Shown here piece after piece: positions 1 to 8,717 of a DNA stretch of 64,000 nucleotides. The notes below the pieces were generated by a model, which did no database searches, was not told where the DNA came from, and saw only the letters and a list, made by a program, of their open reading frames with translations. The stretch covers positions 1 to 64,000 of the forward strand of contig NZ_RFFL01000015.1 of NCBI RefSeq assembly GCF_003696285.1, read 5' to 3'. A program made the translations under genes and the position numbers. The stretch is from Stutzerimonas nitrititolerans. GTDB taxonomy: Bacteria; Pseudomonadota; Gammaproteobacteria; Pseudomonadales; Pseudomonadaceae. Position 1 is the first letter of the stretch, and each line of letters starts with the position of its first letter.

Positions 1-391
1 TGGCCTGACGCCAGACGGTCTCGGACTGCGGCTCGACGCCGGAAGTACCGCAGAACACGACGACGGCGCCGTCGAGCACGCGCAGCGAACGCTCCACTTC
101 GATGGTGAAGTCAACGTGACCGGGGGTGTCGATGACGTTCACCCGGTAATTGTCGTACTGCTTCTGCGAACCCTGCCAGAACGCGGTAACGGCCGCGGAG
201 GTGATGGTGATACCACGCTCCTGCTCCTGCACCATCCAGTCAGTGGTCGACGCACCATCATGAGTCTCGCCCATCTTGTGGTTGACGCCTGTGTAGAACA
301 GGATCCGCTCGGTGGTAGTGGTCTTGCCCGCATCCACGTGGGCCACGATGCCGATGTTGCGGTAGCGGTTGATGGGGGTCTTGCGACTCAT
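1..391 (-). CDS. fusA: Elongation factor G, N-terminal part (cut by window edge)
   Basis: Translational GTPase that drives ribosomal translocation. The 130 visible codons translate as a clean EF-G N-terminus: the P-loop [13 protein letters not shown] near residues 17-29, the switch I region around [13 protein letters not shown], and the G3 motif DTPGHVDF. An AGGAG Shine-Dalgarno lies just upstream of the ATG at 391. The C-terminal four fifths lie outside the window. The gene is not preceded by rpsG or rpsL, as the str-operon copy would be, but by a non-coding stretch and an efflux operon. It is therefore probably the second, orphan EF-G copy (fusA2) found in many pseudomonads. Family assignment is certain; the paralogue call is inferred from context. 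Confidence 0.93.
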   Translation of the reverse strand, partial: MSRKTPINRYRNIGIVAHVDAGKTTTTERILFYTGVNHKMGETHDGASTTDWMVQEQERGITITSAAVTAFWQGSQKQYDNYRVNVIDTPGHVDFTIEVERSLRVLDGAVVVFCGTSGVEPQSETVWRQA

Positions 392-878
392 GGTGCTCTC
401 CTTGGAGCGAGACAGTTCGCTGCTCGATCGGAAGGCAGGTGGCAGTGATTCGCCACCGGGCACTCATGATCGAATCCCAAACGTCCATCTCGTTCGAATG
501 ATCGAAGCTTCGAGCTGAATCTGAAGCCAGCCCACTGACTGTCCGGAAGTGTGTGGCGATCACACTCCCCTTGCTATCGACCCGGAAGACAACCTTGGAT
601 GCTTTCAGGCCATTAGCCATACCAATCCAGCCAACGGAACCGCCTCGCTCCGCTCGCCTTTCCATGCATATTGGACAGGGTACGCCGACGCGCGTTCGCG
701 CCTCGTCGTCAGGCGGAGGCACTGACCAGAGCCGGGAACTGCAGCTGAATTCGGCTCGACAGAAGGTCATCTGTGAAAACGCGGCCAATCATTTTGCGCC
801 GACGGCTGTCCCAACTATGTCTGCCGACTCGGTAGCGGCGCCCGCTCATCCCGATTCAACGCCGTCGAGCCCTGCGAA
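392..878. other. Intergenic region between divergent fusA and efflux operon
   Basis: About 490 bases without a convincing gene. Open frames here, such as one beginning at 553 on the plus strand, are proline/serine-rich and overlap the pump gene in another frame. The stretch must hold the divergent promoters of the EF-G gene and the efflux operon. A perfect 12-base palindrome, TCGAAGCTTCGA, lies at 502-513 and is the only compact dyad noticed. No regulator gene accompanies the efflux operon on this side. Confidence 0.5.
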
Positions 879-2510
879 ATGCCGGAATACCTTGCGCCCG
901 TTCCCCGCTGGGAGCCCCATGAACGCCCATCCATGCCCGGTTCGCCAGCGATCCTGCTGCATCCGATGCCGGTGCGCATCGCCTATGCCTGTGTCGCGGT
1001 GCTGGTGGGGATCACCGGCGGGTTGGGCAATGCGCTGGTCATCGCCAACCTGCCGAGCATCCAGGGCGATCTCGGGCTGACGCCGTCGCAAGGTGCCTGG
1101 CTGCCGGCGGCCTATTTCATGGTCAATGTTTCCGCCAATCTGCTGTTGATCAAGTTCCGCCAGCAGTACGGCCTGCGGCGCTTCGCCGAGATCGGGCTGT
1201 TGCTGTATGCGTTGCTGACCGTCGCCCATGTCTTCGTCGAAGGGCTGGAGATGGCGATCTTCGTGCGTGCCGCCAGCGGTCTGGCGGCGGCCACCACGAG
1301 TTCGTTGGCGCTGTTCTACATGCTGCAGGCGTTCCGCAAAGCGGACCTGCCGAAGGCGGTGATTCTCGGGTTCGGCATTACCCAGCTGGGCACGCCGCTG
1401 GCCTGGCTGTTGTCGCCGGCGCTGCTGGACATGGGCGAATGGCACCGCCTCTATATGTTCGAGAGCGGCCTGGCGCTCTGCTCGCTGGCGGCGGTGGTGG
1501 TGCTCAAGCTGCCTTTGGGGGAGCGAATCCAGGCCTTCGAGCCGCTGGATTTCCTCACCTTCGCCCTGCTCGCACCAGCGCTGGCGCTGATCGCCGCGGT
1601 ACTGACACAGGGGCGAATCCTCTGGTGGACCGAACAACCCTGGCTTGGCTATGCACTGCTCGCTGCGCTGTTGCTGTTCTGCGCTGCATTCATGATCGAA
1701 CATCATCGGCGCAATCCGCTGCTGCACACCCGCTGGCTGGGTACGGCGGAGATGCTGCGCTTCGCCTTCGGCGCGCTCGCTCTGCGCCTGCTGCTCTCGG
1801 AGCAGACCTACGGCGCCGTCGGCCTGCTGCAGACCCTGGGAATGGGCACCGACCAGTTGCAGCCACTGTATGCGGTGATCCTGCTCGGGCTGACCCTGGG
1901 TATCGCCGGCAGCGCCATGACCTTCAGCCCGAGCAATGCCCTGCCGCAGATCCTGCTGTCGACCCTGCTGATCGCCACCGCCAGTTTCCTCGACATCAGA
2001 TCCACCAGCTTGACCCGCCCCCACGACATATTCGTCAGCCAGGGGCTGCTGTCCTTCGCCAGCGGCATGTTCCTCGGCCCGCTGATGATCACGGGCATGG
2101 GTATGGCCCTGCGCAAAGGGCCGAACTACCTGGTCAGCTTCATCGTGCTGTTCACCATGACCCAGAGCCTGGGCGGGCTGGCGGCTCCGGCGCTGTTCGG
2201 CACCTATCAGGTGGTGCGCGAGAAATACCACTCCAGCCATCTGACCGAGCAGGTGATAGCGGGCGATCCGCGTGTCCTGCAACGGCTGCAGGCACAGAGC
2301 CAGGCACTTGCCCCGCACCAGAACGACCCGCAGTTGCGCCAGGCGCAAAGCGTGGCGCAACTCAGCCAGGCCGCTACGCGCGAAGCCAACGTGCTCGCCT
2401 TCAATGACGTATTCCGGCTGATCGGCATGCTCTCCATAGGCGTGTTCGGCTGGACGCTCTATCGCACCCTGCGCATCGCACAGCAGAACAGGAATGGTTC
2501 GTCGCCATGA
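879..2510 (+). CDS. MFS multidrug transporter, inner-membrane pump of a tripartite efflux system
   Basis: A 543-residue polytopic membrane protein resembling the 14-helix DHA2 (EmrB/QacA-like) branch of the major facilitator superfamily. Hydrophobic helices begin around residue 33 (VRIAYACVAVLVGITGG) and continue to a last span near 515. A charged, glutamine-rich loop lies at about 455-500. It is the first gene of a three-gene operon; its stop overlaps the adaptor start as ATGA, implying translational coupling. It should expel small molecules by proton antiport through the adaptor and outer-membrane partners. The start is uncertain: in-frame ATGs lie at 879, 933 and 966, none with a strong ribosome site. 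Substrate cannot be read from sequence. Confidence 0.85.
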   Translation: MPEYLAPVPRWEPHERPSMPGSPAILLHPMPVRIAYACVAVLVGITGGLGNALVIANLPSIQGDLGLTPSQGAWLPAAYFMVNVSANLLLIKFRQQYGLRRFAEIGLLLYALLTVAHVFVEGLEMAIFVRAASGLAAATTSSLALFYMLQAFRKADLPKAVILGFGITQLGTPLAWLLSPALLDMGEWHRLYMFESGLALCSLAAVVVLKLPLGERIQAFEPLDFLTFALLAPALALIAAVLTQGRILWWTEQPWLGYALLAALLLFCAAFMIEHHRRNPLLHTRWLGTAEMLRFAFGALALRLLLSEQTYGAVGLLQTLGMGTDQLQPLYAVILLGLTLGIAGSAMTFSPSNALPQILLSTLLIATASFLDIRSTSLTRPHDIFVSQGLLSFASGMFLGPLMITGMGMALRKGPNYLVSFIVLFTMTQSLGGLAAPALFGTYQVVREKYHSSHLTEQVIAGDPRVLQRLQAQSQALAPHQNDPQLRQAQSVAQLSQAATREANVLAFNDVFRLIGMLSIGVFGWTLYRTLRIAQQNRNGSSP

Positions 2511-3691
2511 GTGAGACCAAGCAAGCGGAAGAGGAAGAAACCCTGCAGACGGCGCAACCACCGCAAGCATCGGCGGCGGCTACCGATGCCGGCCCGACAC
2601 CGGACGACCCGCCGAAAACCATCAAGCCGAGCCGGCGCTCGGTGACCCTGATGGCCCTGGTCGCGCTGGTCGGTGTCGTGGCGATCCTCTATGCCTGGCA
2701 GCTGTGGCCCTTCAGCGGCGGTGTTGCGGTTACCGAGAACGCCTACATACGCGGGCAGATCACCGTTCTGGCGCCCCAGGTCAACGGTTATGTCACCGAG
2801 GTGCTGGTGCAGGATTTCGAGGAGGTTACCCGTGGTCAGCCGCTGGTGCGCATCGATGACCGGCAGTATCGCCAGCTGGTCGAGCAGCGCCGTGCCGAGC
2901 TGGCGGCGCAACGCTTCCAGCTGGAGAATCTCGAGCAGACGCTGGCCTCCAACCGCGCCACGCTGGCGTCACGTCGCGCCGAACTGTCTGCCGTAGAAGC
3001 CGAACTGCAACGGGCGCTGGCCGATGAAAGACGCGTCAACGAGCTGGCCGAACGCGGCTCGGTGTCGATCCGCGAGCGCGACCAGATTCGTGCCACCGCG
3101 CGCGCGGCCGGGGCGAAAGTGAAGCAGAGCCAGGCCGCTATCGCCATTGCCGAACAGACCCTGAAGGCCAGCGAGGTTTCGCGCGGGGGCCTGCAAGCGC
3201 AGGTGGAAATCGCCCAGGCCGCGCTGAAACGGGCCCGGATCGACCTGGACAACACCGCCATCGAGGCGCCGCGCGACGGCCGGGTAAGCGAGGTTACCGT
3301 GCGTCAGGGGCAGTATGTCGCGGCCGGCACGCAGCTGCTCTACCTGGTGCCGGAACAGCTCTGGGTCATCGCCAACTACAAGGAAACCCAGACCTTCGCG
3401 ATGCGTCCGGGCCAGCCGGTGACCATCGAAGTCGACGCGGTGGACGGCGCTCGACTGCGCGGGCGCGTGCAGCGAATGGCGCCGGCCACCGGCTCGGAAT
3501 TCGCCGTGTTGCGCCCGGATAACGCCACCGGCAATTTCACCAAGGTGGTGCAACGGATTCCGGTGCGCATTTCCATCGACCCGGACCAGCCTTTGAGCGA
3601 ACGGCTTCGCCCAGGCCTGTCGGTGATCACCAGCGTCGATACGGGCGCCGATGCAGCCACTACCGACGCCGCAGCGGACGGCACGCGATGA
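2507..3691 (+). CDS. HlyD/EmrA-family periplasmic adaptor protein
   Basis: Membrane-fusion protein of 394 residues that links the MFS pump to the outer-membrane channel. A charged, low-complexity cytoplasmic tail (residues 1-45) is followed by one transmembrane span at about 47-66. Next come a biotinyl-lipoyl-like half (ITVLAPQVNGYVTEV), a long alpha-helical hairpin of about 110 residues rich in Ala, Glu, Gln and Arg, the returning lipoyl half (IEAPRDGRVSEV), and a beta-barrel region. Its ATG overlaps the pump stop, and its own stop overlaps the next gene's ATG. Order and architecture match EmrA-type rather than AcrA-type adaptors, since it has a membrane anchor and no lipobox. Confidence 0.92.
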   Translation: MSETKQAEEEETLQTAQPPQASAAATDAGPTPDDPPKTIKPSRRSVTLMALVALVGVVAILYAWQLWPFSGGVAVTENAYIRGQITVLAPQVNGYVTEVLVQDFEEVTRGQPLVRIDDRQYRQLVEQRRAELAAQRFQLENLEQTLASNRATLASRRAELSAVEAELQRALADERRVNELAERGSVSIRERDQIRATARAAGAKVKQSQAAIAIAEQTLKASEVSRGGLQAQVEIAQAALKRARIDLDNTAIEAPRDGRVSEVTVRQGQYVAAGTQLLYLVPEQLWVIANYKETQTFAMRPGQPVTIEVDAVDGARLRGRVQRMAPATGSEFAVLRPDNATGNFTKVVQRIPVRISIDPDQPLSERLRPGLSVITSVDTGADAATTDAAADGTR

Positions 3692-5070
3692 CTCGTCCGC
3701 CCGCATGGCTGATACCTCTGCTGCTGGCCAGCCTGGCTGGCTGCATGCCGCCGCATCAGCCACCGCCGACCGAGGCCGCCTTCACCCCGCCGGACAGCTG
3801 GCGCGCCGAGGGCGTGCGGGCGTCGGAAATATCGGCTCATTGGTGGCAGTCGTTCGGGGATGCGCAACTGACCGCACTAGTCGAGGCAGCACTGGCGCAC
3901 AACAGCGACGTGTTGATCGCCGCGTCTCGGGTCGAACAGGCTCGCGAGCAGATCCGCCTGTCCCACGCCGCACTGCTGCCGAATCTGGACGCGGTGCTGG
4001 GCGCGCAACGTACGCGCGAGCTCAGCGTGCTCGGCATCACTCAAACCACGGCCGTACAGCCGTCGTTGCAGCTGTCTTACGAGGTAGACATCTGGGGTCG
4101 GCTGCGGCGCCTACGCGAGGCGGCCACCCTGCAGTACCAGGCCAGCGAAGCCGAACGCGATGCGGTGCGCCTGGCCGTGGCCAGCACCACCGCACGTGCC
4201 TATGTCTCGCTGCTGTCGCTGGATCGCCAGCTGCACGTGACCCGCGAGACGCTCGAATCGCGCCGCCAGGCGCTGCGGGTCGCCGAGGACCGTGCCAGCC
4301 TTGGCTACACCTCGCAGCTGGAGTTGACCCAGGCGCAATCCGAATACGAAGCCACGGCACAGCTGTTGCCCCAGTTGCAGCAGGCCATTCGCGAACAGGA
4401 ACATGCCGTGCGCCTGCTCAGCGGGGCGCTGCCGGGTGCGGTCCAGCGCGGCGCCGGATTGTTCGCCATCGAACCACCCGCGGTGCCCGGCGTGCTGCCG
4501 TCGGAGCTGTTGCGGCGGCGACCGGATATTCATCAGGCCGAGCTGCTGTTGGCTGCCAGCGACCTCAACCTGCAAGCCCAGCGCGATCGCTTTCTGCCCC
4601 AGGTACAGGTATCGGCCAGCCTTGGCCGGCTGTTCGTCAACTCACGCGATTACGACCCGGTCCGCGTCTGGGACATCGGCGCCAGCGTGCTGGCACCGAT
4701 CTTCGATGCGGGGCGCCTGGAGGCAGGGGTCAACATCGCCGTCGCGCAGCGCGATCAGGCCGCCTTCGCCTACCGCGCCGCCGCGCTGGAGGCCTTCGGT
4801 GAAGTGGAGAACAGCCTTTCGGCGGAGGGCAATCTGCGGCAGCAGATCGAGCGGATCGAGGCGCGCCGCGCCGTGCTCGAAAGGTCGCTGACCCTTGCCG
4901 AGGACCGTTACCGCGCGGGCTACTCGTCGTACCTGGAAACCCTCGACGCCCAGCGCAACCTGTTCAACACCGAGCTGACGGCCGTGCAACTGCGTGAGCG
5001 TCAGCTCAACGCCCTGATCGACCTCTACCAGGTGCTGGGCGGTGGCTGGCAGGTCGCCGACCAGCGCTAG
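3688..5070 (+). CDS. Outer-membrane efflux lipoprotein (NodT/OprM family)
   Basis: 460-residue TolC-superfamily channel completing the tripartite system. The N-terminus has a signal sequence ending in a lipobox, LAGC, with Cys19 as the predicted acylation site. The body shows the internal duplication of this family, with long helical segments (ALAHNSDVLIAASRVEQAREQ near 70-90, then RFLPQVQVSASLG in the second repeat). The typical PSELLRRRPDI motif sits at about 270. The C-terminal helix LNALIDLYQVLGGGW is characteristic of OprM/NodT proteins. It starts within the adaptor stop (ATGA), so all three proteins are probably made in linked amounts. It ends 27 bases from the convergent channel gene. 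Confidence 0.93.
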   Translation: MTRPPAWLIPLLLASLAGCMPPHQPPPTEAAFTPPDSWRAEGVRASEISAHWWQSFGDAQLTALVEAALAHNSDVLIAASRVEQAREQIRLSHAALLPNLDAVLGAQRTRELSVLGITQTTAVQPSLQLSYEVDIWGRLRRLREAATLQYQASEAERDAVRLAVASTTARAYVSLLSLDRQLHVTRETLESRRQALRVAEDRASLGYTSQLELTQAQSEYEATAQLLPQLQQAIREQEHAVRLLSGALPGAVQRGAGLFAIEPPAVPGVLPSELLRRRPDIHQAELLLAASDLNLQAQRDRFLPQVQVSASLGRLFVNSRDYDPVRVWDIGASVLAPIFDAGRLEAGVNIAVAQRDQAAFAYRAAALEAFGEVENSLSAEGNLRQQIERIEARRAVLERSLTLAEDRYRAGYSSYLETLDAQRNLFNTELTAVQLRERQLNALIDLYQVLGGGWQVADQR

Positions 5071-5097
5071 CCGTGCCGTCGCCACCGCGCGACAAAG

Positions 5098-7635
5098 CTA
5101 CGCCATCGGCTCCTGGGCCATCATGAAACGCTCACGCGGATCCGCGATCTGGATGCCCAGCTCGCGGAAGTGCTCGAAGATGCGCCGGTTGAACTCGCGC
5201 TGCACACCCCAGCGGCCCTTGTCGACACAACGCATCTGCCCGGCCAGCGTCACCATCGAGCCGTCCACCGAGTCGACGCCCCAGACGGCCAGGTCGTCGA
5301 TGATCAGGTCGGCGAACGCAGGGTCCGCACGCAGTTCCGCGCCGATCTTCTTCAGTTCGGCGATCGCCTGGTCGATGTCGGTGTCGTAGCCGACACTGAT
5401 CCGCACCGCCGCGTTGCCGATGCCGCGGTTGGTGTTGTTGACCGTGGACACCGAGCTGAACGGCACGATGTGCAGCGAACCGTCGCCCGCGCGCAAGCGC
5501 ACCGTGCGGATCGACAGGTTCTCCACCGTGCCGGAGACGCCCGCGACCGTCACCCAGTCGCCCACCTGCATGGCGTTCTCCATGAGCAGGAAGATGCCGG
5601 TGATGAAGTCCTGGACCAGCTTCTGCGAGCCGAAGCCCAGGGCGACGCCGATGATGCTCGCGCCCGCCAGCAGCGGCGTCGTATTGATGCCGATCTCGCT
5701 GAGGGCGGTCATGCCGACGATCAGCAGGATCACGATCATCAACCCCGTCCGCAACATCGGCAGCAGCGTGCGCAGCCGCGCGGCCCGCATCAGCTCCCCG
5801 CTTTCGCTCCAGCGGGCGATGCGCCGCTCGAGTACGGCATTGGTCAGCTGCCAGACCACCAGCGCCAGGATCACCGCGACCACGATGGTGATCGCGGCGC
5901 TGGCCAGGCTGCGGCCGATTGTTCCCGCTGCGAACCAGCCGATCGCATCGAAGCCCCAGGCCTGAAAGAGCGCGACCAGCACGCAGACGGCGATCAGTAC
6001 CGACATGAGCCAGCGCACCAATGGATACAGCTGTTCGGCCAACCGGCTACGCATGCCATTGGCCGCTTGCGCGGCATCGCTCTCGTCGCTGGGCCCGCCG
6101 ACAAAGCCCCGCTCAAGGGCTCCGAGCAGCAGCACCGCGGCCAGGCGGCCGAGCACCACGATGCCACCGGTTACCCCGATGAATTCGATCAGCCTCGGGA
6201 AACCGTTCTCGACGCCAAGCGCCCAGACCACCCACATGCCCATGACGAACACGGCGGCGGCAATGGCCCAGATCTGCGCGGCCCAATGACGGAGGGTCGC
6301 GAGCGGCCCGCTGCTGCCTGCCTTGGGTGCGATGGCATCGCGTACCGGCCGCCGCAGCCTGAAGATGAGCATGACGATCATCAGGTGAGCGAGCAGCGAG
6401 ACGAACTTCAGGATCGCGGTGCGCCCCGCCGCCCCGCCGCCGAGCGTCTGCAACGCATCCGCCACGGCGATACCGAAGGCTGCCAGCGCCACGAAGTACA
6501 GCGCCCAGTGGTTCAGCAGTCGCGACGTCTCGCCGCTCAACCGGAAAACCCGCAGGCCGTAACCGCTTGGCGATATCAACAAGCGCACCACCGCCATGCT
6601 CAGGCGGGTGAACAGGTAGGCGAGCACGAATACGCCGGCGGCCTCGCGGGTCCGCTCGTCGAGACTGGGATACAGATGCATGACCAGCGCGGCGACGCAG
6701 AAAAACAGGGCCAGCGGCAGCAGGTCCAGAAGAAAGATGCCAAGCGCGAACGGCAGGTGCCGCAGCGCACCGCGGTGTTCGCTGACTCTGCCGTCACGCC
6801 GGGCCTTAGCCTTGGCCTTGCGCTCCGTCGGGGCCGGCTCCGCCACCGCACTTCTATCCGGCTCGGCGACGTTCTGCTCAGGAGCGTTTATCGGAATGGC
6901 CTCGACCCTCTCGACGCCGTCTCGGATGGTCTGCACCAGCGCGACGCCGGGCTGCTCGGGCTGGGTGGCAGCGGCTACCGCTGCGCGCTCGGCATCGATC
7001 TGTCCGGCCTGCTGTTGGCCAGGCAGTGAGCCCTCGACCACCTCGGCGACGCGCGCACGCTCCTCGACCTGCCGCGCATGCTCCTGCAAGGCCAGGCAAG
7101 GTCTGCGCAGCAGACGTCGCAGCGCCCACTCGACCAGCAGGCCGAGCACAAAGACCACGGCCAAGGCTATCAGCGCATCGACAAGCAACGCCCGCTCCGC
7201 CTGTGACCGAAAGATCGAATCGAACCATGCGGGAAGCTCCAGCAGCGCATCCCTGACCTGCCCCACCTGCTGGCCAAGACCATCGGCCCAACGTCCGACC
7301 TGCCCCAGCATCCGCGCGATCAGCCCACCCTCCTCCAGCGGCGTGATCACCGGCTCCGGCTCGGCCGCAACCGGCGCCTCGGCTGGCGCCGGCTCCCCCT
7401 CGGTATCGTCCGCTGCCGGTGCCACGGCAGCGTCGCCCGCGATCACCCGGAGCGTCGCCAGCACATCGGCGCGCCGCCCTTCGTCCTCCAGCACCTCCAC
7501 GGCCCGCCGGGCATCCTGGCGGGAAACGTCGCCGGACAGATGCGACGACTCGCTCTGAGCCTGCACCGGCGCGGCCATCTGCAGCAGAACAGCAATGAGC
7601 GGAATACAAAGAATGCTTGAACGTGATCTATGCAT
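5098..7635 (-). CDS. Large MscS-family mechanosensitive channel with signal peptide
   Basis: An 845-residue small-conductance-type mechanosensitive channel of the large, multi-helix class (compare YbiO of E. coli). I start it at the ATG at 7635, which gives a signal peptide ending VQAQS; an open frame continues further upstream but is unlikely to be translated. Residues 30-160 are a periplasmic, charged, Pro/Ala-rich region. Many transmembrane spans follow at about 165-560. The pore helix and MscS beta domain come last, with the hallmark LLAGASIIGVALGFGSQKLV and DWVTVAGVSGTVENLSIR. It should open under osmotic downshock to release solutes. It stands alone, convergent with the efflux operon and divergent from the small gene at 7933. 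Confidence 0.9.
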   Translation of the reverse strand: MHRSRSSILCIPLIAVLLQMAAPVQAQSESSHLSGDVSRQDARRAVEVLEDEGRRADVLATLRVIAGDAAVAPAADDTEGEPAPAEAPVAAEPEPVITPLEEGGLIARMLGQVGRWADGLGQQVGQVRDALLELPAWFDSIFRSQAERALLVDALIALAVVFVLGLLVEWALRRLLRRPCLALQEHARQVEERARVAEVVEGSLPGQQQAGQIDAERAAVAAATQPEQPGVALVQTIRDGVERVEAIPINAPEQNVAEPDRSAVAEPAPTERKAKAKARRDGRVSEHRGALRHLPFALGIFLLDLLPLALFFCVAALVMHLYPSLDERTREAAGVFVLAYLFTRLSMAVVRLLISPSGYGLRVFRLSGETSRLLNHWALYFVALAAFGIAVADALQTLGGGAAGRTAILKFVSLLAHLMIVMLIFRLRRPVRDAIAPKAGSSGPLATLRHWAAQIWAIAAAVFVMGMWVVWALGVENGFPRLIEFIGVTGGIVVLGRLAAVLLLGALERGFVGGPSDESDAAQAANGMRSRLAEQLYPLVRWLMSVLIAVCVLVALFQAWGFDAIGWFAAGTIGRSLASAAITIVVAVILALVVWQLTNAVLERRIARWSESGELMRAARLRTLLPMLRTGLMIVILLIVGMTALSEIGINTTPLLAGASIIGVALGFGSQKLVQDFITGIFLLMENAMQVGDWVTVAGVSGTVENLSIRTVRLRAGDGSLHIVPFSSVSTVNNTNRGIGNAAVRISVGYDTDIDQAIAELKKIGAELRADPAFADLIIDDLAVWGVDSVDGSMVTLAGQMRCVDKGRWGVQREFNRRIFEHFRELGIQIADPRERFMMAQEPMA

Positions 7636-7932
7636 GAGACGAATGAGACCTTGGGGCAGGCTGAAGCGAGGCGCGGAATTCAACGGAACCTGATGGCCGT
7701 TTCGCATTGGGCATCTCTGGAAGCACTGAGTTTCCGGCAATGCGCACATCGCCCCGCTCGGCATGGTCCGCTCGCGTAATCGGCGAAGTTCTCGACGCGA
7801 TGATGATGCTGGTGTACGCGTCCCGTCCATGACGGCAGAACTTACCAGCGACTACTTTTGCACCGCCGTTTATACCCCCTGCAGATATGAACGTGTAACA
7901 TCCCGCGCCCCGAAAAAGCAGGAGACGAAACA

Positions 7933-8247
7933 TTGGTCACTCACTACTCCACTTCCCCGGAGATCGTCGCGTGTGGACGCACAGGATCGAGCCTCAATGG
8001 CACCTCCGATGCGACTCAGGTTTCATGCAAGCTCTGCCTTCGCACCCTTGAAAAGAAGACAGATGAGCCGGTCCGCAAGACACCCAGCCTTGCCGAACTG
8101 AGAGCAGCCGCGAAAGCAGCGAAGACGGCGGTGGCAGTAATACCCGAGACAGCAAAGCCTGCCCCAATCCTCACAGCACGCGCCGAATGGCAGCGTCGAC
8201 TGGAGCAACTGCCGGGCCGGAACCGCCTTCCACGCGGGCTTCAGTAA
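7933..8247 (+). CDS. Small conserved protein with putative zinc site
   Basis: A 104-residue protein of unknown function. It starts at TTG 7933, with a strong GGAG eight bases upstream (7921-7924). The N-terminal 40 residues carry His4, Cys14, Cys32 and Cys35 (CxxC in VSCKLCLR), an arrangement that could bind one zinc. I recall similar short proteins with a HYST...ACG...CK.C pattern in pseudomonads, which supports real coding. The middle is Ala/Lys-rich and the C-terminus ends in RNRLPRGLQ. It is monocistronic, with 470 non-coding bases downstream. No function can be assigned; a nucleic-acid or regulatory role is only a guess from the zinc-ribbon look. Confidence 0.75.
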   Translation: MVTHYSTSPEIVACGRTGSSLNGTSDATQVSCKLCLRTLEKKTDEPVRKTPSLAELRAAAKAAKTAVAVIPETAKPAPILTARAEWQRRLEQLPGRNRLPRGLQ

Positions 8248-8717
8248 CCTGGTCGACCAAGACCGAGGCTCTGCGGGTGAACCCCGACAAGCCGTGGCGA
8301 ACCCATGGGAACCAGCCTCCAGTACCGACCAAAAGCGATTGAAGCAGGTGCTGGAGCTGATCGAACTCAGCATATCGGTCCACAACACCCTGGCCGGACG
8401 GAGTAGCCAGCGTCGTTTGCGCGTACGGGCTGCTCCAGCGGAAGCGAAGGGTTTTCACCCCGATTCTATGCCGGTAAGCCGAGATCGCTGTAAGGGTACG
8501 GAATCGAGCCGGAAGTCGGCTCAACGGCCAAGGCCGGTTTGCACGGAACGGCTCAAGCGGATTTACCAGCGATCCGGCTGCATTGCCTGGTTCTACCGTG
8601 CGACTCGTTGCCGTGACAAATACAACTCCTTTTTGTCACACTCTTCAGCAAGCGTCATAAATCGGACGGGATCGGGATCCCGGCATTAAAAATCTCCGGC
8701 CGAGGAGCTTCCGTCCC
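8248..8717. other. Intergenic region with an inverted repeat at 8613-8639
   Basis: About 470 bases without a convincing gene; the open frames are short and lack ribosome sites. The one clear structure is GTGACAAA at 8613-8620 with its reverse complement TTTGTCAC at 8632-8639, separated by 11 bases. It lies about 80 bases before the histidine kinase start. It could be an operator or a weak hairpin; there is no long U-tract. The base composition looks less GC-rich than the flanking backbone. Confidence 0.45.

Noticed and set aside
553..1080. 175-residue frame in the fusA-efflux gap
   Set aside because: Ser/Pro/Arg-rich, runs into the pump gene in another frame, and lacks a ribosome site.
846..2570. 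574-residue Gln/Arg/His-rich frame opposite the MFS pump
   Set aside because: Composition is typical of antisense high-GC frames; the plus-strand pump is clearly the gene.
5170..7029. 619-residue plus-strand frame opposite the MscS channel
   Set aside because: Its Arg/His/Gln-rich composition marks it as a shadow of the channel gene.
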